Shown here piece by piece: positions 56,513 to 64,000 of a stretch of DNA of 64,000 bases. Made by a program: the position numbers and the translations under genes. The stretch spans positions 3,497,001-3,561,000 of the forward strand of contig NZ_CP060704.1 in assembly GCF_014353015.1 (NCBI RefSeq). The letters are read 5' to 3'. The stretch's first letter is position 1. Every line of letters begins with the position of its first letter. This DNA is from Chitinimonas koreensis. GTDB taxonomy: Bacteria > Pseudomonadota > Gammaproteobacteria > Burkholderiales > Chitinimonadaceae. Below the pieces are notes generated by a model that saw only the letters and a list, made by a program, of their open reading frames with translations, was not told where the DNA came from and did no database searches.

Positions 56513-58785
56513 ATGAAAGCTTCACGCCGATTGTGGCGCGCGCTCGCCGTCATCTTTCTCCTATCGTTCGCCGTGCTCGGCTGGATCGGCCGCGAGATCT
56601 ATCTCGCGGCCCCGCCGATCCCGGCCCGCGTCGTCGACGCCGACGGCCAGACCCTGTTCAGCGGCGAACAGATCCAGCGCGGCCAGGAAGCCTGGCTGGC
56701 GGCCGGCGGCCAGCAACTGGGCTCGGTCTGGGGCCACGGCAGCTATATCGCGCCCGACTGGTCGGCCGACTGGCTGCACCGCGAGGCGCTGGCGCTGCGC
56801 GACGAGCTGGCGCTGCAGCAGTTCCGGCAGCGCTTCGCCGAACTCGACGCCGACGGCCAGGCGATGATCGCCGCCCAGCTCAAGGCCGAGCTGCGGCGCA
56901 ACCGCTACGACGCCGCCAGCGGCACGCTGACCGTCAGCGCCGAACGCGCCCGCGCCATCGCCGCCCAGTCCGCCCACTACCGCGGCCTGTTCGGCGACGA
57001 TCCAGCGCTGGCCAAGCTGCGCGAGCAGTACGCAATGACCGCGCCGGCGATCGCCGACCCGGCCGACCGCGCGGCGCTGCCGGCCTTCTTCTTCTGGAGC
57101 GCCTGGGCGGCTGCCACCGACCGGCCCGGCGAGAGCGGCCTCTCCTACACCAGCAACTGGCCGCACGAGCCGCTGGTCGACAACCGGCCGACCACCGGCA
57201 ACGGCGTCTGGTCGATCGCCAGCGTGATCCTGCTGATCGCCGGCATCGCCGCCATGGTGTGGTTCCACATGGCCGGGCACGAGGAGGCCGACCCGGCCGC
57301 GCCCAAGCGCGACCCGCTGTTCGACCTGGTCGCCACGCCGTCGATGCGCGCCACCCGCAAGTACTTCTACGTGGTGATCGCGCTGTTGCTGGTGCAGATC
57401 GGCATGGGCGTGGTGTCGGCCCACTATGCGGTCGAGGGCCAGAGCTTCTTCGGCCTGCCGCTGGCCGAACTGCTGCCCTTCGTGGTCAGCCGCACCATCC
57501 ATACCCAGCTCGGCGTGCTGTGGATCGCCACCGCCTGGCTGGCCACCGGCCTCTATATCGCGCCGGCGCTGTCGGGCCGCGAGCCGCCGCTGCAGAAGCT
57601 CGGCGTCGACCTGCTGTTCTACGCGCTGCTCTTGATCGTGGCCGGCTCGATCGCCTGCGGCTGGATCGGCTCGCTGCAGCAGCTCGGCACCACCTTCAGC
57701 TTCTGGCTCGGCAACCAGGGCCTCGAATACACCAGCATGGGCCGGGTCTGGCAGTACCTGCTGTTCGTCGGCCTGTTGTTCTGGCTGCTGCTGATGGGCC
57801 GCGCGCTGTGGCCGGCGCTCAAGCGCCCGGGCGAGAGCCGCGGCCTGATCGCCATGGTGTTCCTGTCGGCGGCCTGCATCGGCGGCTTCTACGCCAGCTC
57901 GCTGATGTGGGGCCGGCACAGCCACTACTCGATGATCGAATACTGGCGCTGGTGGCTGGTCCACCTGTGGGTGGAAGGCTTCTTCGAGGTGTTCGCCACC
58001 GCCGTGATCGCGCTGATCTTCACCCGGCTGGGCCTGATCCGTGCCGCCACCGCCAACTCGGCCATCGTGCTGGAAACCATCGTGTTCCTGTTCGGCGGCA
58101 TCCTGGGCACCCTGCACCACCTCTACTTCACCGGTACGCCGACCTCGGTGATCGCCGTCGGCGCGATGTTCTCGGCGCTCGAAGTGGTGCCGCTGGCGCT
58201 GATCGGCCTCGAGGGCTACCGCACCTACCGGCGCAGCAAGGCGGCGCCGTGGGTGGCCGGCTACCGCTGGCCGATCCTGTGCTTCGTGGCGGTCGGTTTC
58301 TGGAACTCGGTCGGCGCCGGCCTGCTCGGCTTCGCCATCAATCCGCCGATCGCGCTCTACTACGTGCAGGGCCTCAACATGACCGCCGCCCACGGCCATG
58401 CCGCGCTGTTCGGCGTCTACGGCATGCTCGGCATCGGCCTCCTGCTGTTCTGCCTGCGCGGCCTGTCGCCGCGCGCGCAGTGGCACGACGGCCTGGTCGG
58501 CAAGGCGTTCTGGCTGCTCAACGGCGGGCTGGCGATGATGGTGTTCATGTCGCTGCTGCCAGCCGGCATCTACCAGGCCTGGGCCAGCGTCAGCGAGGGC
58601 TGTGGTACGCGCGTTCGCCCGAGATCGTCCACTCGGCGGCGATGACCGCGCTGGTCTGGCTGCGGGTACCGGGCGACATCGTGTTCGCCTGCGGCGCGCT
58701 GCTGCTGGCGCTGTTCGCCTGGAAGCTGCTGCGCAACGACCGCGCGCCGCGGCCGGCCGCGGCGCTCAAGCCGGCCAAGGGCTGA
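56513..58785 (+). CDS. norB: Quinol-dependent nitric oxide reductase (one apparent frameshift)
   Basis: A single-chain qNOR (NorZ type) that reduces NO to N2O with quinol electrons in the cytoplasmic membrane. With one base added to the GGG at 58597-58599 it is 757 residues, and the repaired end reads SVSEGLWYARSPEIVHS followed by the last helix. The N-terminal fused domain (QIQRGQEAWLAAGG, VWGHGSYIAPDWSADWLH) replaces NorC, and the catalytic part has about 12 helices with conserved histidines in SRTIHTQLGVLWIATAWL, VHLWVEGFFEVFATAVI and LHHLYFTGTPT. Ribosome binding site gagga before ATG 56513. nsrR follows by 19 bases. Confidence 0.93.
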
Positions 58786-58804
58786 AGCAGGCAGCGAGGC
58801 CGCC

Positions 58805-59275
58805 ATGCGACTGACCCAATTCAGCGATCACACCCTGCGGCTGCTGATCTACCTGGCGCTGCACGGCGACCGGCTGGTGACCATCCAGACGGTCGCCGAG
58901 GCCTACGACGTGTCGGTCCATCACCTGACCAAGGTGGCGCACCAGCTGGTGCGCCGCGGCCTGGTCCAGGCGCTGCGCGGCAAGGGCGGCGGCATCCGGC
59001 TGGCGCGTCCCGCCGCCGAGATCGCGCTCGGCGACGTGCTGCGCTCGGCCGAGGGCGGCGCGGCGCCGGTCGGCTGCGCCACCTCGGACCGGCGCTGCCG
59101 CCTGAGCGCCGACTGCCGCCTGGCCGGCGTGCTGCACGACGCCTTCGAGACCTTCTACGCGGTGCTCGACCGGACCACCCTGGCCGACCTGGTCGAGCGG
59201 CCCGGCCCGCTGCAGCGCCAGCTCGGCATCGTGCCGCCGTCCGGCGGCTGCCGGCCGGCCCGCGAAGCGGTTTGA
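58805..59275 (+). CDS. nsrR: Rrf2-family NO-sensing repressor NsrR
   Basis: A 156-residue Rrf2-type regulator. Winged HTH: MRLTQFSDHTLRLLIYLALH, VAEAYDVSVHHLTKVAHQLV, VQALRGKGGGIRLARP. Three cysteines for the Fe-S cluster are placed as in NsrR: VGCATSDRRCRLSADCRLAG. Nitrosylation of the cluster releases DNA and opens NO-defence genes. It lies right after norB, so it probably regulates norB and nnrS in this cluster, in keeping with the NsrR-like site at 56428. Confidence 0.92.
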   Translation: MRLTQFSDHTLRLLIYLALHGDRLVTIQTVAEAYDVSVHHLTKVAHQLVRRGLVQALRGKGGGIRLARPAAEIALGDVLRSAEGGAAPVGCATSDRRCRLSADCRLAGVLHDAFETFYAVLDRTTLADLVERPGPLQRQLGIVPPSGGCRPAREAV

Positions 59276-59285
59276 TCTCCCTCAA
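59272..59285 (+). promoter_or_regulatory. FNR-like box upstream of hemN
   Basis: ttgatctccctcaa differs from TTGATnnnnATCAA at one base and overlaps the nsrR stop codon, about 60 bases before the hemN ATG. Confidence 0.5.
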
Positions 59286-59345
59286 CGCAGCGCGGCGGCC
59301 GGCCGCCCATACTGGCCGCCTCGCCCTCCCCGATCGCCTGCCATC

Positions 59346-60788
59346 ATGAACGCACCGTATTCCCCGCCGCCCGGCGGCCGCGACGACTTCGACGTCCAGG
59401 GCCTGCAGTTCGACAAGGCCCTGATCGAGCGGCTGGCCGGCAACGGCCCGCGCTACACCTCCTACCCCAGCGCCGACCGCTTCCACGACGGCTTCGGCGA
59501 GGCCGAATACCGCGCCGCGGTGGCCGAGAATTTCCCGGCCGGCGCGGCGCGGCCGCTGTCGCTCTACCTGCACATCCCGTTCTGCGACACCATCTGCTAC
59601 TACTGCGGCTGCAACAAGATCATCACCAAGAACCGCGCCCACGCCGAGGTCTACCTCGACTACCTCGAGCGCGAGATCGCGCTGCAGGCGCCGCTGTTCG
59701 CAGGCCGCGCCCGCATCGAGCAGATGCATTTCGGCGGCGGCACGCCGACCTTCCTGTCCGACGCGCAGCTGGCGCGGCTGATCGGCACGCTGCGGCGCCA
59801 CTTCGACTTCGCCCCGGCCGCCGAGGGCGAGTACTCGATCGAGATCGACCCGCGCAAGGTCGGCCCGGCCACGGTGGCGCGGCTGGCCGAGCTCGGCTTC
59901 AACCGCATGAGCCTGGGCGTGCAGGATTTCGACCCGGCGGTGCAGCGCGCGGTCAACCGCATCCAAAGCGAGGAAGAGACGCTGGCGGTGATCGAGGCGG
60001 CGCGCGCCCACGGCTTCCGCTCGATCTCGATCGACCTGATCTACGGCCTGCCGCTGCAGACCCAGGCCGGCTTCGGCGCCACGTTGGACAAGGTGATCGC
60101 GGCGCGGCCCGACCGGCTGTCGGTCTACCACTACGCCCACCTGCCGCACCTGTTCAAGACCCAGCGCCAGATCGACGAGGCCGAGCTGCCCTCGCCGAGC
60201 GCCAAGCTCGACCTCCTGGGCCTCGCCATCGCCCGGCTGACGGCGGCCGGCTACGTCTACATCGGCATGGACCACTTCGCCCTGCCCGGCGACGAACTGG
60301 CGGTGGCGCAGCGCGCCGGCACGCTGCAGCGCAACTTCCAGGGCTATTCGACCCGCGACGACATCGACCTGCTGGCGCTGGGCGTATCGGGCATCGGCAA
60401 GATCGGCGCCAGCTACAGCCAGAACGTGCGCGGCACCGACGACTACTACGCGCTGCTCGACGCCGGCCGGCTGCCGCTGCTGCGCGGCATCGGCCTGTCG
60501 CGCGACGACGCGCTGCGGCGCGGCCTGATCCGCGAGCTGATGTGCCAGTTCGAGCTCGACCTGGGCCGGATCGAGACGCAATGGGGCATCCGCTTCGCCG
60601 ACTATTTCGCCGCCGAGCTGGAGCGGCTGGCGCAGCTGGCCGCCGACGGCCTGATCGAGCTGGACCCGGCCGGCGGCCGCCTGCGCGTGCTGCCGCGCGG
60701 CCGGCTGCTGGTGCGCAACGTGGCCATGGCGTTCGACCGCTACCTGCAGCAGGGCCAGCCGCTGCGGCGCTATTCCAGGACCCTCTAG
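59346..60788 (+). CDS. hemN: Oxygen-independent coproporphyrinogen III oxidase
   Basis: A 480-residue radical SAM enzyme that decarboxylates coproporphyrinogen III in heme synthesis without oxygen. The cluster motif is HIPFCDTICYYCGCNK (CxxxCxxC plus the HemN-specific fourth Cys). Other family blocks are GPRYTSYPSADRF, HFGGGTPTFLS, IEIDPRKV, LGVQDFDPAVQRAVNRIQ and FQGYSTRDDIDLLALGVSGIG. Length is normal. An FNR-like box lies upstream and another downstream before nrdD, as expected for a gene switched on without oxygen. Confidence 0.96.
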   Translation: MNAPYSPPPGGRDDFDVQGLQFDKALIERLAGNGPRYTSYPSADRFHDGFGEAEYRAAVAENFPAGAARPLSLYLHIPFCDTICYYCGCNKIITKNRAHAEVYLDYLEREIALQAPLFAGRARIEQMHFGGGTPTFLSDAQLARLIGTLRRHFDFAPAAEGEYSIEIDPRKVGPATVARLAELGFNRMSLGVQDFDPAVQRAVNRIQSEEETLAVIEAARAHGFRSISIDLIYGLPLQTQAGFGATLDKVIAARPDRLSVYHYAHLPHLFKTQRQIDEAELPSPSAKLDLLGLAIARLTAAGYVYIGMDHFALPGDELAVAQRAGTLQRNFQGYSTRDDIDLLALGVSGIGKIGASYSQNVRGTDDYYALLDAGRLPLLRGIGLSRDDALRRGLIRELMCQFELDLGRIETQWGIRFADYFAAELERLAQLAADGLIELDPAGGRLRVLPRGRLLVRNVAMAFDRYLQQGQPLRRYSRTL

Positions 60789-60808
60789 AACGCCTCGGCC
60801 GGGCCGGC

Positions 60809-60904
60809 TTGACCGCGGTCAAGCGTTTGGCAAGCAGCGGCGCCGGACCGGCCAGAACCACAATATCTAGTAGTAGGATGGCTTATCAGCTACTAGATGG
60901 AGTG
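60809..60904 (+). promoter_or_regulatory. FNR-like palindrome and NrdR-like boxes upstream of nrdD
   Basis: ttgaccgcggtcaa (60809-60822) is a perfect 14-bp palindrome of the FNR/Dnr type. ccacaatatctagtag (60858-60873) is a good NrdR box; a weaker inverted one lies at about 60889-60904 (gctactagatggagtg), again ~31 bp away. Confidence 0.6.
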
Positions 60905-60909
60905 TTTCG

Positions 60910-62895
60910 ATGTCGATGCAGGTCATGAAACGCGACGGCCGCCCGGCCGCCTTCGACGCCGCCAAGATCACCGCGGCGATCGCTGCCGCCGGCCGCGCCA
61001 CCGGCGAATTCGACGAGGCGGTGGCCGAGCTGCTGTGCCGCCGCGTCTGCGCCAGCCTAGCCGGCGAGCCCTGCCCGCAGATCGAGGCGATCCAGAACCG
61101 GGTCGAGGAGATCCTGGTCGCCGCCGGCTGCTGGCGCACCGCCCGCGCCTACATCGTCTACCGCGAGCAGCACGCCCGCCTGCGCGCGCTGGCCCATACC
61201 CTGGTCGACGTCGAGAGCGCGATGGAGGAATACCTCGAGCAGCGCGACTGGCGCGTCAACGCCAACGCCAACCAGGGCTACAGCCTGGGCGGGCTGATCC
61301 TCAACGTGGCCGGCAAGGTCACCGCCAACTACTGGCTCAGCCACGTCTACAGCCCCGAGGCCGGCCGCGCCCACCGCGAGGGCGACCTGCACATCCACGA
61401 CCTCGACATGCTGAGCGGCTACTGCGCCGGCTGGTCGCTGCGGCAATTGCTGACCGAGGGCTTCAACGGCGTGCCGGGCAAGGTCGAGGCCACGCCGCCG
61501 CGCCACATGTCGGCCGCCATCGGCCAGATCGTCAACTTCCTCGGCACGCTGCAGAACGAATGGGCCGGCGCCCAGGCCTTCTCCAGCTTCGACACCTATA
61601 TGGCGCCCTTCGTCCGCCGCGACGCGATGAGCTACGCCGAGGTCAGGCAAGCCATGCAGGAACTGGTCTACAACCTCAACGTGCCGAGCCGCTGGGGCAC
61701 CCAGACGCCGTTCACCAACCTGACCTTCGACTGGACCTGCCCGGCCGACCTGCGCGAGCAGATCCCCTACGTCGGCGGCGAGGAGATGCCGTTCAGCTAC
61801 GGCGAGCTGCAGGCCGAGATGGACCAGATCAACCGCGCCTACATCGAGGTGATGATGGCCGGCGACGCGCGCGGCCGCGCCTTCACCTTCCCGATCCCGA
61901 CCTACAACATCACGCCGGACTTCGACTGGGACCACCCGAACAGCGCGCTGCTGTTCGAGATGACCGCCAAGTACGGCCTGCCCTACTTTCAGAACTTCCT
62001 CAATTCCGACCTCGAGCCGCACATGGTGCGGTCGATGTGCTGCCGGCTGCAGCTGGACCTGCGCGAGCTGCTCAAGCGCGGCAACGGCCTGTTCGGCTCG
62101 GCCGAGCAGACCGGCTCGGTCGGCGTGGTGACGGTGAACTGCGCGCGGCTGGGCTATCTGCACGCGGGCGACGAGGCCGGCCTGATGGCCGCGCTGGACC
62201 GGCTGCTGGAACTGGGCCGCGACGTGCTGGAGACCAAGCGCAAGGTGGTGCAGCGCTACATCGACCAGGGCCTCTACCCGTATACCCGGCGCTACCTGGG
62301 CAGCCTGCGCAACCACTTCAGCACGCTCGGGGTGAACGGCATCAACGAGATGATCCGCAACTTCAGCGGCGACGCCGACGACATCACCGGCGCCGCCGGC
62401 CACGCGCTGGCGCTGCGCCTGCTCGACCGCGTGCGGGCGCGGATGGCCGAGTTCCAGCAGGCCACCGGCCACCTCTACAACCTCGAAGCCACCCCGGCCG
62501 AGGGCACCACCTACCGCTTCGCCCGCGAGGACCGCAAGCGCTGGCCCGCCATCCTGCAGGCCGGCACCGCCGAGCAGCCCTACTACACCAATTCGAGCCA
62601 GCTGCCGGTCGGCCATACCGACGACCCGTTCGAGGCGCTGGCGATGCAGGAGGCGCTGCAGGGCCGCTACACCGGCGGCACCGTGCTGCACCTCTACATG
62701 AACGAGGCGGTGTCGAGCGCCGAGGCCTGCAAGCAGCTGGTGCGGCGCGCGCTGGCCAACTTCCGCCTGCCCTACGTCACGGTGACGCCGACCTTCTCGA
62801 TCTGCCCGCGCCACGGCTACCTGAGCGGCCGCCACGAGTTCTGTCCCAAGTGCGACGCCAGCCTGCTGGCGCAAGCCGAAACCTGCTGCAACTGA
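60910..62895 (+). CDS. nrdD: Class III anaerobic ribonucleotide reductase, large polypeptide without glycyl loop
   Basis: A 661-residue NrdD reducing ribonucleoside triphosphates without oxygen. N-terminal ATP-cone (MQVMKRDGRPAAFDAAKITA), then the barrel with DLHIHDLDMLSGYCAGWSL, SAAIGQIVNFLGTLQNEWAG, CCRLQLDLREL and LGVNGINEMIRNF, and the C-terminal zinc site CPRHGYL plus FCPKCD. It stops right after the zinc site (ETCCN), whereas most NrdD proteins continue into the glycyl-radical loop. That loop is on the next ORF, in the same frame 18 bases on. ATG 60910 follows ggag. Confidence 0.93.
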   Translation: MSMQVMKRDGRPAAFDAAKITAAIAAAGRATGEFDEAVAELLCRRVCASLAGEPCPQIEAIQNRVEEILVAAGCWRTARAYIVYREQHARLRALAHTLVDVESAMEEYLEQRDWRVNANANQGYSLGGLILNVAGKVTANYWLSHVYSPEAGRAHREGDLHIHDLDMLSGYCAGWSLRQLLTEGFNGVPGKVEATPPRHMSAAIGQIVNFLGTLQNEWAGAQAFSSFDTYMAPFVRRDAMSYAEVRQAMQELVYNLNVPSRWGTQTPFTNLTFDWTCPADLREQIPYVGGEEMPFSYGELQAEMDQINRAYIEVMMAGDARGRAFTFPIPTYNITPDFDWDHPNSALLFEMTAKYGLPYFQNFLNSDLEPHMVRSMCCRLQLDLRELLKRGNGLFGSAEQTGSVGVVTVNCARLGYLHAGDEAGLMAALDRLLELGRDVLETKRKVVQRYIDQGLYPYTRRYLGSLRNHFSTLGVNGINEMIRNFSGDADDITGAAGHALALRLLDRVRARMAEFQQATGHLYNLEATPAEGTTYRFAREDRKRWPAILQAGTAEQPYYTNSSQLPVGHTDDPFEALAMQEALQGRYTGGTVLHLYMNEAVSSAEACKQLVRRALANFRLPYVTVTPTFSICPRHGYLSGRHEFCPKCDASLLAQAETCCN

Positions 62896-62913
62896 CCAAT
62901 CCCAGGAGAAACC

Positions 62914-63095
62914 ATGACCGCGACCACCCTCGAACGCCCCGGACCACCACCGTGCCGGACGACAGCCGCCGCACCCGCTGCGAGATCTGGACCCGGGTGA
63001 TGGGCTACCACCGCCCGGTCGGCTCGTTCAATACCGGCAAGCAGGGAGAATTCAATGAGCGCCGCTTCTTCCACGAACCGCCCAGCGCGCGCTGA
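62914..63095 (+). CDS. Separate glycyl-radical C-terminal fragment of NrdD (one apparent frameshift)
   Basis: With one base added to the C-run 62937-62940 this is a 60-residue protein, MTATTLERPRTTTVPDD...RCEIWTRVMGYHRPVGSFNT...ERRFFHEPPSAR. The block CEIWTRVMGYHRPV-SFNTGKQGE is the C-terminal glycyl-radical region normally fused to NrdD (the glycine in RVMGY is the expected radical site). It has its own ribosome binding site (AGGAGA) and ATG, so it looks like a real gene rather than lost coding. NrdD would then be a two-chain enzyme activated by NrdG. I have an impression that similar small ORFs exist in some proteobacteria but cannot confirm it here. Confidence 0.75.
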
Positions 63096-63807
63096 CGCCA
63101 TCCCGATCCGCCTGGTCGCGCCGGCGCCGGCCGTGGTCGGCGCCGGCGAGCCGGCGGTGGCCGGGCTGGTCCCGTTCTCGAGCGTGGACTGGCCCGGCCG
63201 GCTCAGCGCCGTGCTGTTCATCGGCGGCTGCCCCTGGCGCTGCCGCTACTGCCACAACCCGCACCTGCAGACGCGCCACGCCGCCTACCGCTGGGCCGAG
63301 CTGTACGGCTGGCTGGAAAGCCGGCGCGGCCTGCTCGACGCGGTGGTGTTCTCGGGCGGCGAGCCGCTGTCGGAAAGCCGGCTGCCCGAGCTGATGGCGG
63401 CGGTGAAGTCGCTCGGCTTCCAGGTCGGCCTGCACAGCGCCGGCATCTACCCGGGCCGGCTGGCGACGGTGCTGCCGCTACTCGACTGGGTCGGGCTCGA
63501 CATCAAGGCCCGCGCCGACGGCTACGACGCGCTGACCGGCCGCAGCCGCAGCTACTGGCCGGCCGCGGTCAGCCTGGAGATGCTGCTGGCCTCGGACTGC
63601 GCGTTCGAATGCCGCACCACCTGGGACCCGGAATGGCTGAGCGAGACCGAACTCTTGGAGCTGGCGCGCGAGCTGGCCGAGCGCGGCGTGCGCCACTACG
63701 CAGTACAGGCGCGCCGCAGCAGCCCCGGCGCGGTCCCGGCCGCCTGCCTGAGCGACGACACGCTGGACTTGCTGCGCGAGTGGTTCGACGGCTTCGACTA
63801 TCGCTGA
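63055..63807 (+). CDS. nrdG: Anaerobic ribonucleotide reductase activating enzyme
   Basis: A 250-residue radical SAM activase that installs the glycyl radical on NrdD. The cluster motif is GGCPWRCRYCHNPHLQT (CxxxCxxC); SAM-binding features follow in DAVVFSGGEPLSES and GLDIKARADGYDAL. It is longer than E. coli NrdG and belongs to the larger NrdG type common in betaproteobacteria. ATG 63055 (after gggaga) overlaps the small glycyl-radical gene by 41 bases, so the three genes are one operon. Confidence 0.92.
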   Translation: MSAASSTNRPARADAIPIRLVAPAPAVVGAGEPAVAGLVPFSSVDWPGRLSAVLFIGGCPWRCRYCHNPHLQTRHAAYRWAELYGWLESRRGLLDAVVFSGGEPLSESRLPELMAAVKSLGFQVGLHSAGIYPGRLATVLPLLDWVGLDIKARADGYDALTGRSRSYWPAAVSLEMLLASDCAFECRTTWDPEWLSETELLELARELAERGVRHYAVQARRSSPGAVPAACLSDDTLDLLREWFDGFDYR

Positions 63808-63917
63808 GGCGACTGCCAAGGGTGACTATCATGGAGGCGCTGGTGCCGCGGACTCGGCCGCATCGTCATTGCGTTGATCGAGGTACGTAACACGCCATGT
63901 AGCGTCAACGAGGCTTG

Positions 63918-63945
63918 TTGGCGCCGCCTTTCTGGTAGTTATAAT
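63918..63945 (+). promoter_or_regulatory. Promoter of the right-edge toxin gene
   Basis: TATAAT at 63940-63945 with TTGGCG 16 bases upstream, just before the ATG at 63953. A short leader is implied. Confidence 0.5.
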
Positions 63946-63952
63946 AACCACC

Positions 63953-64000
63953 ATGGACAGCAAGCAAATCATCAAGCAGCTTGAGGCGGATGGCTGGTTC
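63953..64000 (+). CDS. hicA: HicA-like mRNA interferase toxin, first 16 codons
   Basis: The first 16 residues, MDSKQIIKQLEADGWF, match the N-terminus of HicA toxins (helix 1 then DGW), small double-stranded-RNA-binding-fold mRNA interferases usually followed by a hicB antitoxin gene. The right edge cuts the gene, so the catalytic histidine and hicB are not visible. It is preceded by a near-consensus promoter. Confidence 0.65.
   Translation, partial: MDSKQIIKQLEADGWF

Noticed and set aside
61057..62874. 605-residue frame antisense to nrdD
   Set aside because: A shadow of nrdD with Ala/Val/Gly-rich composition.
62893..62895. nrdD TGA as a selenocysteine codon
   Set aside because: A ribosome binding site and ATG follow at once and no SECIS-like hairpin is apparent; a separate gene is the simpler reading.

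Overview
The window looks like the chromosome of a high-GC betaproteobacterium (possibly Neisseriales or Burkholderiales; inferred from gene content and style, not proven). It carries class Ia and class III ribonucleotide reductases with NrdR-type operators, UvrB, CysB/CysH, a quinol-type nitric oxide reductase with NsrR, and oxygen-independent HemN, which points to a facultative, denitrification-capable lifestyle.

Layout. (1) 1-5,500: the start of a Wadjet jetA gene running off the left edge, an SRPBCC protein, and a secreted di-heme oxidoreductase with two discoidin domains. (2) 5,500-9,900: an MNT-HEPN protein, then an AT-rich islet of uncharacterised genes (6,439-9,546) whose first large member has a PD-(D/E)XK-like motif pattern; this is my best candidate for an undescribed defence module. 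(3) About 9,922-40,997: a ~31-kb Tn7-like element bounded by inverted arrays of a ~20-bp repeat. It sits between nrdB and what is probably nrdB's own terminator. It encodes TnsA and TnsB but no visible TnsC. Its cargo is a DUF4011/helicase/nuclease giant (Hhe-like), a Fic protein, a complete type I Wadjet (jetABCD), an AbiE toxin-antitoxin pair, a DEDDh exonuclease with a HAD pseudogene, a small HTH protein, SbcDC, and an ABC-three-component system with a nuclease-like effector. (4) 41,000-54,500: ordinary chromosome with nrdA-nrdB, uvrB, a PAS-GGDEF-EAL protein, a GIN-domain lipoprotein, cysB divergent from a TSUP permease and cysH, and tRNA-Ser(GGA). (5) 54,600-63,800: a nitric-oxide/anaerobiosis cluster (hemerythrin, nnrS, qNOR, nsrR, hemN, nrdD, a separate small glycyl-radical protein, nrdG) with FNR-like, NsrR-like and NrdR-like sites in its gaps. 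(6) The right edge cuts a hicA-like toxin gene after 16 codons.

One technical point changes how the window reads. At 14 places, and probably 15, a gene is broken by exactly one missing base in a short G or C run, and restoring that base rejoins conserved protein motifs. This happens in an essential core gene (nrdB) as well as in cargo genes, so most of these apparent pseudogenes are probably consensus errors. I annotate them as single genes and give the run concerned. The HAD gene at 26,925-27,554 is different: it has an in-frame TAG and may be truly broken.
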